Assembly: GCA_947034895.1 (NCBI GenBank)
Contig: OX344761.1
Coordinates: 31,570,863-31,634,862, forward strand
DNA length: 64,000 nucleotides
Source of the DNA: Rhytidiadelphus loreus
Taxonomy: Eukaryota > Streptophyta > Bryopsida > Hypnales > Hylocomiaceae
Reading direction: 5' to 3'
Both the position numbers and the translations under genes were made by a program. The notes beneath the pieces were generated by a model, which ran no database searches, was not told the DNA's origin, and saw only the letters and a list, made by a program, of their open reading frames with translations. How positions within the stretch are numbered: position 1 is the stretch's first letter; each line of letters opens with the position of its first letter. Below are positions 11,256 through 21,486 of this stretch, piece after piece.

Positions 11256-14200
11256 ATGGATTCTCCAATGGTGAGCCCACCCCCTCCGAAGACACAGTAT
11301 GAGCTTCTTCGAGACCAAAACGTGGCGGAGGTGCAGAAGGTGTTGGCAGCTGCCCTCCAAACCAGAAAAGAGATGTGAGTTCGTGTTGAAGAAAGTGACT
11401 GTTTCTCTACGTGTAGAAACTTCAGCCCAGATAGCCAAATTGTGTTGTCATGTCCGGAGCAATTGTATTGGTGGTCGATGCTAAGCGGTGTGCAACTGTG
11501 CGGAGGGTGGTGGAGTCACTGTTGCAGGCTTTCTTTTCATTTTTCCTATGTTTGTGTATGGGTTTAAGACTGAATTTAACTTTCTTGTTGTACTTGCACT
11601 ACAAATGGTCGGCGCAGTAGGGTTTCCCGCCAATGTTCTTTGAAAATGCGTGCCGTTTTCAAGGTGAAGAAATCTCTAGTTATTTGGTAGTCGTTTTATA
11701 GTCACTATGCATGTACTGTGTCTCTAGAACAACTGAATAAGAGTCGTTTTCCAGTCGTATGTGAGTGTCGTTGTAGTGACGCCATCAACAGAGTGCACCT
11801 TGAAACAAGTATGGACGTTCGGTTGGCCACGTGGAAGTAAAAGCCATGGAGCTTTAGCGGACTTTGGCTTCTTTTGCAGCTTCCAGAACCCTAATTTTTC
11901 CTCTTCTGTTTCCATCTGTGTGACTGTGTTCACTTTGTTGTGAAACCTCCATTCTCTCTTTCCTGCCGCTTGTAGTTGTTGTTGTTTTTAGTGAAGCTCC
12001 GCATTCTTGACGTTTGCTCCTGGGCATTGTAGAGATGAGACTGTAGCCAAAAAACCGCAAAAGGAAAGAAGGATTCCTGGACAGAAAATCGGTGAGGGTT
12101 TGCGGAGGAGTTCCAGGCAGCGGGGCCTCCGAGGACGCGGAAGACGGAGGAAGTCCAAAGACCACGACCGACGACAATCAGATCCAGAGTACGACGAAAT
12201 GGCCAGCGACCACGATTCTTCCTCCGACGCCACAGAGTCCAATGAAGAGGCCATCGCCGCAGGTATGCTCAATTTAGCTATTGCTTGTATTGATGCTCAG
12301 CAACAATCCAAGTGGCAGGCCGATGGCGCAGGTAATGTTGGAAAACGCTGTCTCCCTCGCAATTTAGGGTTTTGTAGATTCAACAATGTGGTCTTCGTAT
12401 AGTTTGCTGTATGTTTAGGTCGTCCCCTGCGTCTTGGCTTGTTTTTTTCACGTGGATTGCCGTGCATACTATATATTACCTTTGCCATGGTTCTGTGAAA
12501 CCCATTTTCTGCATTTTGGGGCAACGTATGCGCTGATGACAGACCTCTGGTTCCCTGCATTTGTATTGTCTAGAAGGTAGGGGAGGTCATGCGTTGTCGG
12601 CTTCACAAGCTTTAGAGGTGCATGTTGCTGTGGCATAGCTTGTAGGATTGTTTTCTCCATGGTTGGATTCTAAACCATGTATTCATTGTGCTTTGCGTAG
12701 AGGCTGAGAGAGCCGTGTTTGATTCGAGTGAAGATGAAGAAGTGGAGCCTCTAATGGACCGGAGAAAGAAGAGAGCAAAACCTGTTGGGGAGCCTAAGAA
12801 CCATGCCAAAATTCCATCAGTTGGGCAAGCCACGCAGCCTACACCTGTGCCTACTGCACCTTATGGTCCCGGTTGGTCGTGGATGCCTGGTCAATGGATG
12901 CCACAACAAACAAACCAGCCACCACCACCATGGTCAGCAGTACCTTCACATGGGACGTGGGAAGCATATGGTGGAGGCCACGATGTCTCAGATCGATCAG
13001 GGCACAGGAAGAAGCGAACTGCCTACAAGGTGGGTGTTCGTGACTGCTCTGCTAGAAGCGGAAAACCAAACTTTGTCTATGTCCAGGAAGGTGGTGAGGT
13101 AGATGCAGGGTGTGAGGGGAAGAATGCCTGGGACCTAGCAGTGCGCAATTTCACACCTAAAATTCTGGATATGAGCATTGTTGAATGGTCCAAGCACAAG
13201 CCACACACTCTCACTAAACTACGGGAAGCATTGGATAATGAGTTCGAATACTTGGGTCATCCTTTTAGTATGTCTGGCTTTCGGAGTGCTGTAACGAGAT
13301 TCATGAAGTCACAGAGATCTCGCTTGAAGGTGCGGTACTTAAAAGGCCACACGTCAACCCCTATCCACATATCTGACGACAACCAATGGAAACGGCTCAT
13401 GGCGTACTGGGAGACAGATGCCCAGAAATTGAAGTCCCAGAAGATGGCAGTGGCACGCCAAAGCGTGAAGACTTTGAGTTCAGTGGGTCGTAAAGGAAAA
13501 GCGGGCTTTGAAGCACAGCTAGTAAGCATTGCATGGGTCATTGGTGGTAGTTGTGAGCACTGTCTCCATGTTTGAATCTTGCCATGGTCCGTTCCTTTGT
13601 ACTTTTTGTGATATCAGAATAGTACACTAATATGTTAAGTATGTACCATCAATTTTGCAGAGAGAGGGGAGGGAAACTAGTCCTGGGATTACAGACTTGG
13701 CTGAAGGAATGCGGGCAAGTTCTATAATAATAGGAACAACCTCTGTGAGTTTTTCTTTGGTTCCAAATCTTCAGAAATGATCAAAATTGTTTACATGAGA
13801 AGATAATGTATGTGGAGGTGAAGTAAGTTACAGTTCTTGCTAATTTGATAATGGAGATGCAATTTCATGGTCACGGAGTTATGGTGCCTTCATTAGAACA
13901 AGCACTGAATACATATGCTTTGTCTTTGGGTAATTCAGATGTATGTAGTCTAGTTCAAGAAAGTCGCACTGTAGTTGTTACTATGTTGCACGGAAGTCTT
14001 GGAGTTCTAACAGTGACTTGAGGGCCACTTCTATGCGACTACTGGACCGCTAATTTGAATAACTCCCTCGTTAACGGTGAATTCTGTGTGTGCAGCAAAG
14101 CGGTTTGGCAACCGAGTCTGTCCTGAGGTCTGAGATGGCTGCTTTGAAGAAAGACGTGGATGGAAAGATCAACCAATTTTTGGCGACCTCCAGTGTACAA

Positions 14201-16915
14201 GCAGAAGCAATAGACGACCTACGCTCCATGTTCCGTAGCTTTATGCGGAAGTCCAAGTTTGCCGAAGACGGCAGTCCGTCCATCACTCAGTCAGCGCTGG
14301 AGAACCATGATTCTACTGGCTTGAATGGGTTGGACGCTACTGGGGTGCTCCCCAATTCCAAAACTAAGGTAGTGTCTGTGGATGCCTTACGTGGGAAGAG
14401 TGCAAAGGGAGCAGAAGAGGAAAGTGGGAAGGAACATGCTATTGTTGTCACAGCCAAACCTGCAGAAGTGACACTGTCGTCAGAGACAGAGTTCTCTATG
14501 AAAGAGATTCCTGCCGTTCAATCAGCCGATTTTGGTCCCGAATGGGAGATGAAGGAAAGGGAATTCCAATACCCAATGCTGAACACAACAGTATGTTCTC
14601 CTCCAATTTTTCCTGAAGCTTACGACATTCACGTACCTTTAGTGGCTCCCCCTATCGGCGTTGCTGTACTTAGCGTGGAGGCCATGGCACGTACCAGCAA
14701 AGAAGTGCCCGAAAAAGAACCTCAGACTTTAAAAACTGCGGTGGTGGAATCAGAAGAGGTGCCTGTAGCCCCAAAATTGCAGATTTTGACATCTGAAGCC
14801 CGGGTTCATATGGCGCCAGTTGTAGCGAAAGTGCAGGCCTTGGGTATGAAGGCAGGGGAAGGTGCGGCAGCTGCCCCAATTGTGGAGCCCGAGGTAGAAG
14901 TGACGGAGGCAGTTCTTGTAGAAGGCACATCCCTTGCACTGGAGAGTGAGGCGAAGAAGGCCAGGAGACCGCCGAAATCTCCACCCAAGGTAAAAGCCCC
15001 CTCAGACGTTCCTCCTTGTACGTCTATTGAGGTAAGGCTAGCTTTATCAGTTGCGGACGTCATCAGCAGCCGTACATGTGGGCGTTCAAAATTAGTGGTT
15101 TTTAATGTCTACGGCACTTTATTAGACTGCAGTTTTCTTTCTGAGAGTAACCCACATAGTCAGATCCGTGGCACTACAGAAACTGATGTCCGAAGATTGG
15201 TATTCAGACCTTGGTTGAAGCCTTTTTTGTCTAGATGTTTTGCTCACTTTGCTGTAGCATTTTGGGGCAGTACTGCAGCATCATATATGGATGATGTAGT
15301 CCCCACCATGCTTACAGGGTTGAAGGTTTCCTTGAACCCTGAACCCCTTTTTACTTGGTCCATTCAGCATTGTGGGATAGAAGAGGGGGAATCCGGATTG
15401 CCACCGGTGTTAGGGAAGAACTTGGAAAAGGTTTATGCACAATGGCCTAGATTTAGCGCAATGAACACTATAATAGTGGATAGCAAGCTCAGTAGGGTTG
15501 CATGCAATCCGGATGCCAATGTCATCATCAGCACACCTTTTTACGTGAAATGGTTGTGCACAGTGGCTGATGACAAGGAGTATTTGAAGTGTTACCTATG
15601 GCCATTGCTTGAGGCGCTAAAGAAATGCCCGGACATCCCCGCCTTCCGTGCCAAGTACCCTCAAATCCTCCATGAATCAATGGCAGAAATGCTTCGGAAA
15701 CGCAAAAGTGGATCACCATATCAGTTTCCTCAAGTGGTGGAAGGTGAGGGGGCTCGCAAACCAAGTGGTTGCAAAACACTTGTTCCCCCTCACCTTCATT
15801 TCAAGCAAATTTCTGACAGCTTGCTTGTGGTGTGTAGGGCAAGACGCAAAAGCGGGACACTCGGAGCAAGGCGACAACCACAGCAGAGAAGAAAGGTGAC
15901 AACTCATTGAAGAAGGTTTGCAGCCGGAACCGAAATTCTGGTTTTTTATTTCTACCAAGTGTTTGTATGCTTTGCATGTTTTAGAAGTGATTGTCGAAAT
16001 ACTAGGAATGATTTGCGTTACGGAGTAGTAGCAAAGTAACATTGGAGTCCTATTCAAGTTGTGGATAAGCAGAGATGCTGTTGAGTGGATGACTCACGAG
16101 CAATTCAATGACAATCAAGGAAGTAGTTGTGAACATGTCCCTTGTAGCCACTTTGAGCACAGGCTATGCATTACTTGATTGAGGACAGTGAACATATTAG
16201 TGGGAGTGTATTCAAACTGCTATGCCCAAGTATAGGACGCCTAGTTTCTAATAGTAGTCCAAACGTTGTTGACCATAGCCGAATTTGTCACAAACAAATC
16301 AGTCATGGGTTTATATAGAAGAAGATTGTTGTTGTTAGAGTAGTTGCGGTTGTGAGGCAGTCTCTGTATCTTGAATCCGTGGACCCAGAATTGTGAATTA
16401 GAGTGCCCATCATAGAGGGGGCTCAAGTGGTGAGTAAGTCAAGTGCATGCATACTATGAAGGTATATACTGCCTTGCAGTCTATGATGGTCAGTCTTGGT
16501 ATTAGTTCTTTTGCAATCGTTTGGAAGGCCTTTATTTTTTCCACATTGTCTGTTGTACAGAAGTCACTCCTCTATCCCTGTATAGTCGAAAGGAAGTTGT
16601 GAGAGAGTTATATCACTTATATGAAGTCGGAAGTCGTCATGGAGTCAATTACTAGATTTGTAGAAGAAAATTGTTAATAACAGTGCATGGCAAAGGATAT
16701 TGGTCTTCTAAGATAATGTCGCAGGAAGAGAGAAGTGGCTAACATACTTTGTCATGCAGTTCAAGGTTGGTGACAAAGTATACTTGACAAATCCGCGAGC
16801 TATTCGGCAGAAAGTTGCGGTGGGCCAAATTAGCGGAGTGGCAGGGGAACACAAGTTCCACTTTCAGGATATTCCGGAGGGGTGGTGGAAGGTGGATGTA
16901 CAGGAAATTCTGTAA
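11256..16915 (+). CDS. CACTA second protein: Transposase_24-like region fused to a degenerate HAD (NIF/FCP1-like) domain
   Basis: Exons with agreeing phases: 11256-11374, 12033-12331, 12701-13521, 13661-13744, then one from 14096. Exon 1 gives MDSPMVSPPPPKTQYELLRD. Exon 2 is basic (RRSSRQRGLRGRGRRRKSK). Exon 3 has a Pro/Trp-rich stretch and a Transposase_24-like block (QWKRLMAYWETDAQKLKSQK ... SSVGRKGK), as in plant En/Spm second proteins. The exon from 14096 holds a coiled-coil-like start, a Val/Glu/Pro-rich linker and a NIF/FCP1-like HAD domain (about 15085-15660). A last exon (16760-16915) encodes FKVGDKVYLTNP ... GWWKVDVQEIL, resembling the C-terminal block of such proteins. Between them 15838-15915 is a probable Lys-rich exon. 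The donor for the exon from 14096 is not settled: the best-looking site (after 15743) is out of phase, a weaker one (after 15733) is in phase. An alternative earlier donor for exon 2 lies after 12262, in the same phase. Confidence 0.75.
15085..15660 (+). other. Captured NIF/FCP1-like HAD domain, catalytic aspartates lost
   Basis: Motif I reads VVFNVYGTLLD where active family members have the pattern FDxDGTL, so both catalytic aspartates are replaced (N and Y). Downstream, FRPWLKPFLSRCF, then AFWGSTAASYMDDVV (motif II region) and TIIVDSKLSRVACNPDANVI (motif III/IV region, one of two aspartates kept) keep family order and spacing. The block ends with YLWPLLEALKKCPDI, the usual C-terminal helix. 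It is in one open frame with the upstream linker. The domain identity is recognised by eye from motif order; loss of activity is inferred from the missing aspartates. Confidence 0.75.
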
Positions 16916-17399
16916 GAACGGGTGCCGTTGATGTACCCCAATGAAAAAGCAGACCAGCACGCCATCGAAGACACGAAGGGCTCTTCTGTAATGTAGGGGG
17001 AAAAGAACATCAAGTTGTGCAATTGAGGCATCTTTGTAGAAGTGGGATGTGGCTAGTGCGGCATGGACTTGTAGATATGTGGAGACTAGTAGCAATTGAA
17101 ACATGCTAGAGGAATTGGTTTTGTTCAGAAACTTAATTGAATTTGCAGAAATCACCTTCTTTTTTCATGCTTTTGTCACTGACTGGCGCAGTATGTTATA
17201 TGATAGTGGGTGAACTCCACGTTACTAAATTTCATTGACAGGGCGTTAGTGTGAGGTGTGAGGTATGTGTAGCGATGTTTCATTGATGCCTGCATTGTTG
17301 ATTTGTTGCAGTGGTGTGGTTGTGAAGTCAATGACAATTAAATAGCTTCAATTCAATCACTAAGCTTGTACAGCACCTCACTAACCTTGCATTGCATAG
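16916..17399. other. CACTA 3' spacer, no gene
   Basis: Untranslated or spacer sequence after the stop of the second protein. No further coding block is recognised. Subterminal TGACT-type repeats begin near 17,330. Confidence 0.4.
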
Positions 17400-18054
17400 A
17401 AACAGCAACACTACTTCCTGGAAACCTTTGTGACTCCAATGCTACTGCCCTTAAACCATTGTGACTCCAATGCTACTACACTTAAAGAATAGATTAAATC
17501 ACAACTCGGGCATGACAAGAGAATGACAGGAGAATGACTATTACTGAATATCCAATTCTTGCATGCAAAGCACGCTAAGGGTTAGCAACTGAAAAATGAC
17601 TCTAAACTTACTTGGAAATGACTTCTCACGAGTCAAAGAAACAACTTGAAGTCACTATTTTCGAAATTCGAACCATGACTTACATATGACTTGGGAATGA
17701 CTGCTGACGTGGTAGTCCACGTCAGCAGTTCATGTCAGTGGGGTGACTCAAAAATGACTACCAAATGACTTCATCCTATTCCTAAATTGGCCAATGGGAC
17801 TCTGCCACGTTGTCTAATGTCAGAGCGTGTGCCAAGCGCATGCCTAAACCACGTCAGCTTAAACATACGATTGTATCATCCTTTGTATCATCCTTCGTAC
17901 ATCCACAGTACAGACAAATGGTGATAATACAAACACTGTCGTTTACAAGAACGACTGAACAACAACGACTACAGGGCCTTCAAGTCGTTTTGTCCACAAC
18001 GACTGCTTTGTAGTCGTATGTAGTAGTCGTTCTTTCCATCAGTTTTTTGTAGTG
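17400..18054. repeat. CACTA right subterminal region
   Basis: Dense TGACT/AGTCA words (about 17,420-17,770), then AACGACT/AGTCGTT words in both orientations (17,935-18,032), then the TTTTTTGTAGTG end. The outermost motif matches that near the left end (AACGACTTC). Such arrays are the binding sites of CACTA transposition proteins. Confidence 0.75.
17701..17728. repeat. Perfect 12-bp palindrome with 4-base loop
   Basis: CTGCTGACGTGG is followed by TAGT and then its exact reverse complement. It lies amid the TGACT repeats of the right subterminal region. It also contains ACGTGG/CCACGT, a G-box-like core. Confidence 0.9.
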
Positions 18055-18057
18055 TGG
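18055..18057. repeat. CACTA target-site duplication, right copy (TGG)
   Basis: TGG follows the TTTTTTGTAGTG end and matches 4221-4223. Confidence 0.85.
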
Positions 18058-18363
18058 AGCACTTTGGGCTTCCGTTGTTGTTCTATTTCAAGCTTTCGAA
18101 GGTCCCCTTGGGCCCTTCTACCTTACCTTGTACCTTGTTGTGGGTTGAGTGGGTTTCACTTACGCTTGCGTGTCCTCGTTGTACCTTGTACTAATCCTAA
18201 AGTCACCCCCCACCGTACCTTGGCGATGCCGCTTTGGGGGGCCTTTAGTATGTAAGTCGGGCCTTGTTTATGCTTACTTTGCAGGCACGATTGCCTTGTA
18301 ATTCAGTCCTAACCGTAGTCAACCTTCCGTGTTGTTTGTGTGTGGGCCCCACTGCCCTTAAGG

Positions 18364-18674
18364 CGGCGAAGCTTTGAATCTATAAACTACCCTAGTCTTA
18401 GAGTGTGTGTCAAAACAGGCCTTAGACGGCGAAGCTTTGGACCCAGGGGCATCCCAAGTCTTAGAGTTGGTGTCAAAACCAATTTGACGGCGAAGCTTTG
18501 CACCCCATACATTTCTTGGCTCCAAAGTTTAGTTCCCAAGATCTTCTTGGGAAAAGCCAAAGTTTAGCCCCCAAGAATTGTCCTAGGTTGTAGGAAAGTA
18601 GCAGCCCTCCCCGTCCCGAGGTAGCGGGATTAAGAGTCACAAAATCCAAGTTTAACCCCCACGGCGAAGCTTTG
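18364..18674. repeat. Imperfect tandem repeat of about 62 bp with CGGCGAAGCTTTG core
   Basis: The 13-bp core occurs at 18364, 18427, 18488 and 18662. The first three are 63 and 61 bp apart, with shared flanks (CTTAGAG, GTGTCAAAAC). The fourth is isolated. Confidence 0.8.
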
Positions 18675-18865
18675 ACCTTGACCCTAGACGAACGACATCC
18701 AGTTTAATTTTGTGTAAGTGGGTTCCCATACGGGAACCCGAGGGTGAGGAATTTTGAGCCCAGCCCGCCCGCCCGCCAGCCAAGCCAGCCAGCCCGCCAG
18801 TCCAGCAAGCCGGGCTAGCGGCCGGTACAGCAGCAGTCCAGTGCCGATACAGCAGCTAATCCAGC

Positions 18866-18897
18866 AGCTGGTTGCTCTCACAGCTGGTTGCTCTCAC
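18866..18897. repeat. Two direct copies of AGCTGGTTGCTCTCAC
   Basis: Exact 16-bp units at 18866-18881 and 18882-18897, followed by a partial third (CTGGTTGCTC). Confidence 0.9.
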
Positions 18898-19752
18898 GAA
18901 CTGGTTGCTCCAGACCAAACGGGACGATGCCCTGCGAGGCCCCAATCTCCTTTTTTTTGGATTTTTACCCCGACAGGACTGAGAACTGGGGGTCCAGTTA
19001 GTGGGTATAAAATAAAAGCTTATCAATCCCAAGAGCAAGCAAAGGGAGGGGGGAGGAAAAGAAGTCGCCGTTCGCACACCCGACCTGCACATGCAACCGA
19101 ACGCTCTCACATCCCTCCAACAAGACAAAACAAACAATGGAGCGAGGTTAGAGAGGAACATGACTAAGTAGGGGAGAAAGGAGAGAAAAGATCAATAGTA
19201 AAGTAGGCTTAGGGGCGTAAGGGAATCCCCAAAAGGGCCTCTCCAACCATTAGAGGAAGGATGAGAATGACGCGGAACATGACAACGTAAGAGGGTAGTT
19301 AGGCTCGCAAGAAGTTAGCGTCATAGTGTAAGGCTCCATTAAGAGTTTGGTAGGAATAGTGTGGGAGTAAAAGAGGAGGAGATAAAGAAAAGGAAAGGGA
19401 CTATTAAGGGTCATTAGAGTGTACTACCTCGCAAAAGACTAAGCCGTAGGCATTTGACCGCTTCAAAATACGTGTCTACCATGGAATACGAGCACGCGGC
19501 CGGAGGCATGGAGGCGAAGGTCGCGCATACAAACAACGATCAGGTGAGTCGATAAACTAACCCCCTGCGCTTTTCCTTGAATTTACACTAACCTCTGCTA
19601 ATTAGTGATTAATTCCGACTAGTAGATAGGAAGTAAGGGGGGACTTTAAGTTTAGACCTAGAAGTTTATCAATAGGACTAGGAATTAGTAGCCGTTAAGG
19701 TCAGAACTCAACCAAGAAGATAAATTAGATTAGAAAATAAATTAGGAAAAAA

Positions 19753-20090
19753 GATCATTTAAATTAGAAGATAAATTAGATCATTTAAATTAGAAGATAA
19801 ATTAGATCATTTAAATTAGAAGATAAATTAGATCATTTAAATTAGAAGATAAATTAGATCATTTAAATTAGAAGATAAATTAGATCATTTAAATTAGAAG
19901 ATAAATTAGATCATTTAAATTAGAAGATAAATTAGATCATTTAAATTAGAAGATAAATTAGATCATTTAAATTAGAAGATAAATTAGATCATTTAAATTA
20001 GAAGATAAATTAGATCATTTAAATTAGAAGATAAATTAGATCATTTAAATTAGAAGATAAATTAGATCATTTAAATTAGAAGATAAATTA
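19753..20090. repeat. Minisatellite: 13 copies of a 26-bp AT-rich unit
   Basis: Each unit begins GATCATTTAAATTAGAAG and is 26 bp. The first starts at 19753 and the last at 20065. The copies look identical, and degenerate relatives continue to about 20,160. Perfect identity points to recent expansion. It lies in the older LTR-like element outside the CACTA. Confidence 0.95.
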
Positions 20091-20519
20091 GATAAATTAA
20101 ATTAGAAGATTAAATTAGGAAGTAAATTAGATAAATTAAATTAGAAAATTAAATTAGGGAAAAAGATAACTTAGATTAGGAAGAGACCCAATCAACTCAG
20201 GAAACCATGGAAGGGACTTAGGTAATCCCTCCTCAGTCCTAGGGGAGGTCAATTAGCCTCAGATTCCCATAGATTAGGATAGATTCGGTGGTAGTTCGCA
20301 TAGGTTGCCGTTAGGGGACGATTAGCCCGAACTATTCCCTCGCCAATTGGGGACAATTCCATTGTCACCCGCGGAAACTAGGAACTTAGAAAAGAAGATC
20401 CATTGCTTGGAAGGCACAATGGACCGACGTTTAGTCACCCGTTAGATTAGAATTTAGTTAACCCCTAGAACCTGGTTGTGTCCAAATAATTACCAAGGGT
20501 GGGTAATTAAGCGCCCACA
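20091..20519. other. 3' end of the LTR-like element
   Basis: Gene-free. It begins with decayed relatives of the 26-bp repeat and ends GCGCCCACA at the TTGTG duplication. A fortuitous extension of the interrupted RING gene frame ends at 20490. Confidence 0.5.
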
Positions 20520-20524
20520 TTGTG
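20520..20524. repeat. Target-site duplication, right copy (TTGTG)
   Basis: Follows the CA end of the LTR-like element and matches 2836-2840. On the minus strand it encodes part of a Thr-Gln pair shared by both halves of the broken gene. Confidence 0.85.
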
Positions 20525-20733
20525 TAGCCGCAGCGATGTCTTCTTCACTTGCAGAGACGTTACAGTCCTGACCTGCCTCAATTAAAGAAGATTTGACTTG
20601 GTCAACAAGCTGAAAGCAAGCCTCCCACTGCAAGCCAGCTTGGGCGACCTTTGCCTTCTTGTCATGAACTTCGTTTTCATAGCGTTCAACTTTGGCCTCA
20701 AACTTCTGCACAAGCTTTCTGACTTCCATTTCC

Positions 20734-21486
20734 CTGTAGCACAGATTGCGGGAAACATGTGAACACAATTAGTCTCATGCTACATACAGGTAGTACCGTG
20801 TAGTACTATAGCATACAATTGCAACAGGCACGAGTACAATGCGCACAAAAATGAAGGACTCACCAAAGGACTCACTGTACTGTAGGTAATGAATAGTAGT
20901 GCCACAAACGACAAGTAGTACTATAGAGTACTATATGCATGATGGACATGACTGAAGCCAAGCTTTACGTGTACTATCACAGTACTCAGCGTGTCACTGA
21001 GTACATGAGGTACATTTTGTAGTACGTCTATAGTGAGTGGTCTTCAAAAAATGACGACGTCTAGTACCGAATTCTACTAAAACGGGCACATGTATGACAT
21101 ACAAGAGAAGAATAGTACATCTACAGTGAAGAATGTTCCATAGAAGTACTATTGTGATGGCCCATCAGTACAAGTGATGCCGTGTAGTACTGCATTTTAG
21201 TACAGTGATTCTCCTATGGAGGTATTTAACATTACCACGGTGTACTAGTATTTGCCTAAACTACAGAATGCGGAACACAGGTGCTCATTCATGCATGACA
21301 AGTATTGGAGGCGCTCAAGTCTGGTACTATAGAACTCGAGTACTAGAGACTAACAATGCCAATTCACGCAATAAGACTGCATACCCGTTATGTAAGGTCT
21401 AGTACTTGTACATTCAACAAAAAGTACTTATACTCATTGAAAGGACAGACAAGAAAATTGAAGCCTTCTGAATAGGAGAAATTTAC
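20734..21486 (-). repeat. Intron of the broken RING gene, very rich in GTAC/AGTACT
   Basis: Between the GTAAAT donor at 21486 and the CTACAG acceptor at 20734 the sequence is full of AGTACT, GTAGTAC and GTACTA words (more than fifteen by eye). It holds no coding sequence. The same words recur at 1-2,840 and 22,600-24,010 but not in the inserted elements, which marks the extent of the oldest layer. Confidence 0.6.

Larger units (their letters stand above)
4224..18054. mobile_element. CACTA (En/Spm) DNA transposon, complete with both termini
   Basis: The left end reads CACTACAAGAAAATG and the right end, reverse-complemented, CACTACAAAAAACTG. Both flanks carry the 3-bp duplication TGG (4221-4223 and 18055-18057), the size expected for this superfamily. 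The element is 13,831 bp. It encodes a TNP2-type transposase (minus) and a second protein with a Transposase_24-like region (plus), transcribed away from a shared central spacer. Short repeats of AACGACT/AGTCGTT and TGACT crowd both ends. Intact ends, an exact duplication and long open frames suggest a young insertion. Whether it is active cannot be told from one copy. Confidence 0.93.
18058..19752. other. Right part of the LTR-like element, no gene
   Basis: There is no coding sequence I can defend. It contains repeated GGCGAAGCTTTG blocks, a Pro/Ala-type low-complexity CCAGC/CCCGC stretch (about 18,764-18,830) and two direct copies of a 16-bp word (18,866-18,897). A ribosomal frame of about 137 codons at 18754-19167 is low-complexity and unconvincing. 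Confidence 0.5.
2841..20519 (+). mobile_element. LTR-like element (solo LTR or gene-less LTR derivative), carrying a nested CACTA
   Basis: The element starts TGTGAGCCCC and ends GCGCCCACA, giving TG...CA ends, and has a 5-bp TTGTG duplication, as retroviral-type integration produces. Without the CACTA insert and its extra TGG it is 3,845 bp. No gag, protease, reverse transcriptase or integrase sequence is visible, and I found no pair of long direct repeats inside it. A solo LTR formed by unequal recombination is therefore the simplest reading; a non-autonomous derivative is the alternative. A TATA box followed by a GC-rich stretch at about 4105 fits a U3/R boundary on the plus strand. The right part holds several tandem repeats (see separate entries). 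Confidence 0.75.

Noticed and set aside
18754..19167. Open frame of 137 codons on the plus strand
   Set aside because: Its first part is a CCAGC/CCCGC low-complexity run, the rest has no domain, it overlaps an equally long frame on the other strand, and it lies in the gene-less LTR-like element.
2841..20519. Full-length LTR retrotransposon with gag-pol
   Set aside because: Apart from the CACTA insert only 3.8 kb remain, with no protease, reverse transcriptase or integrase motifs and no pair of long direct repeats.
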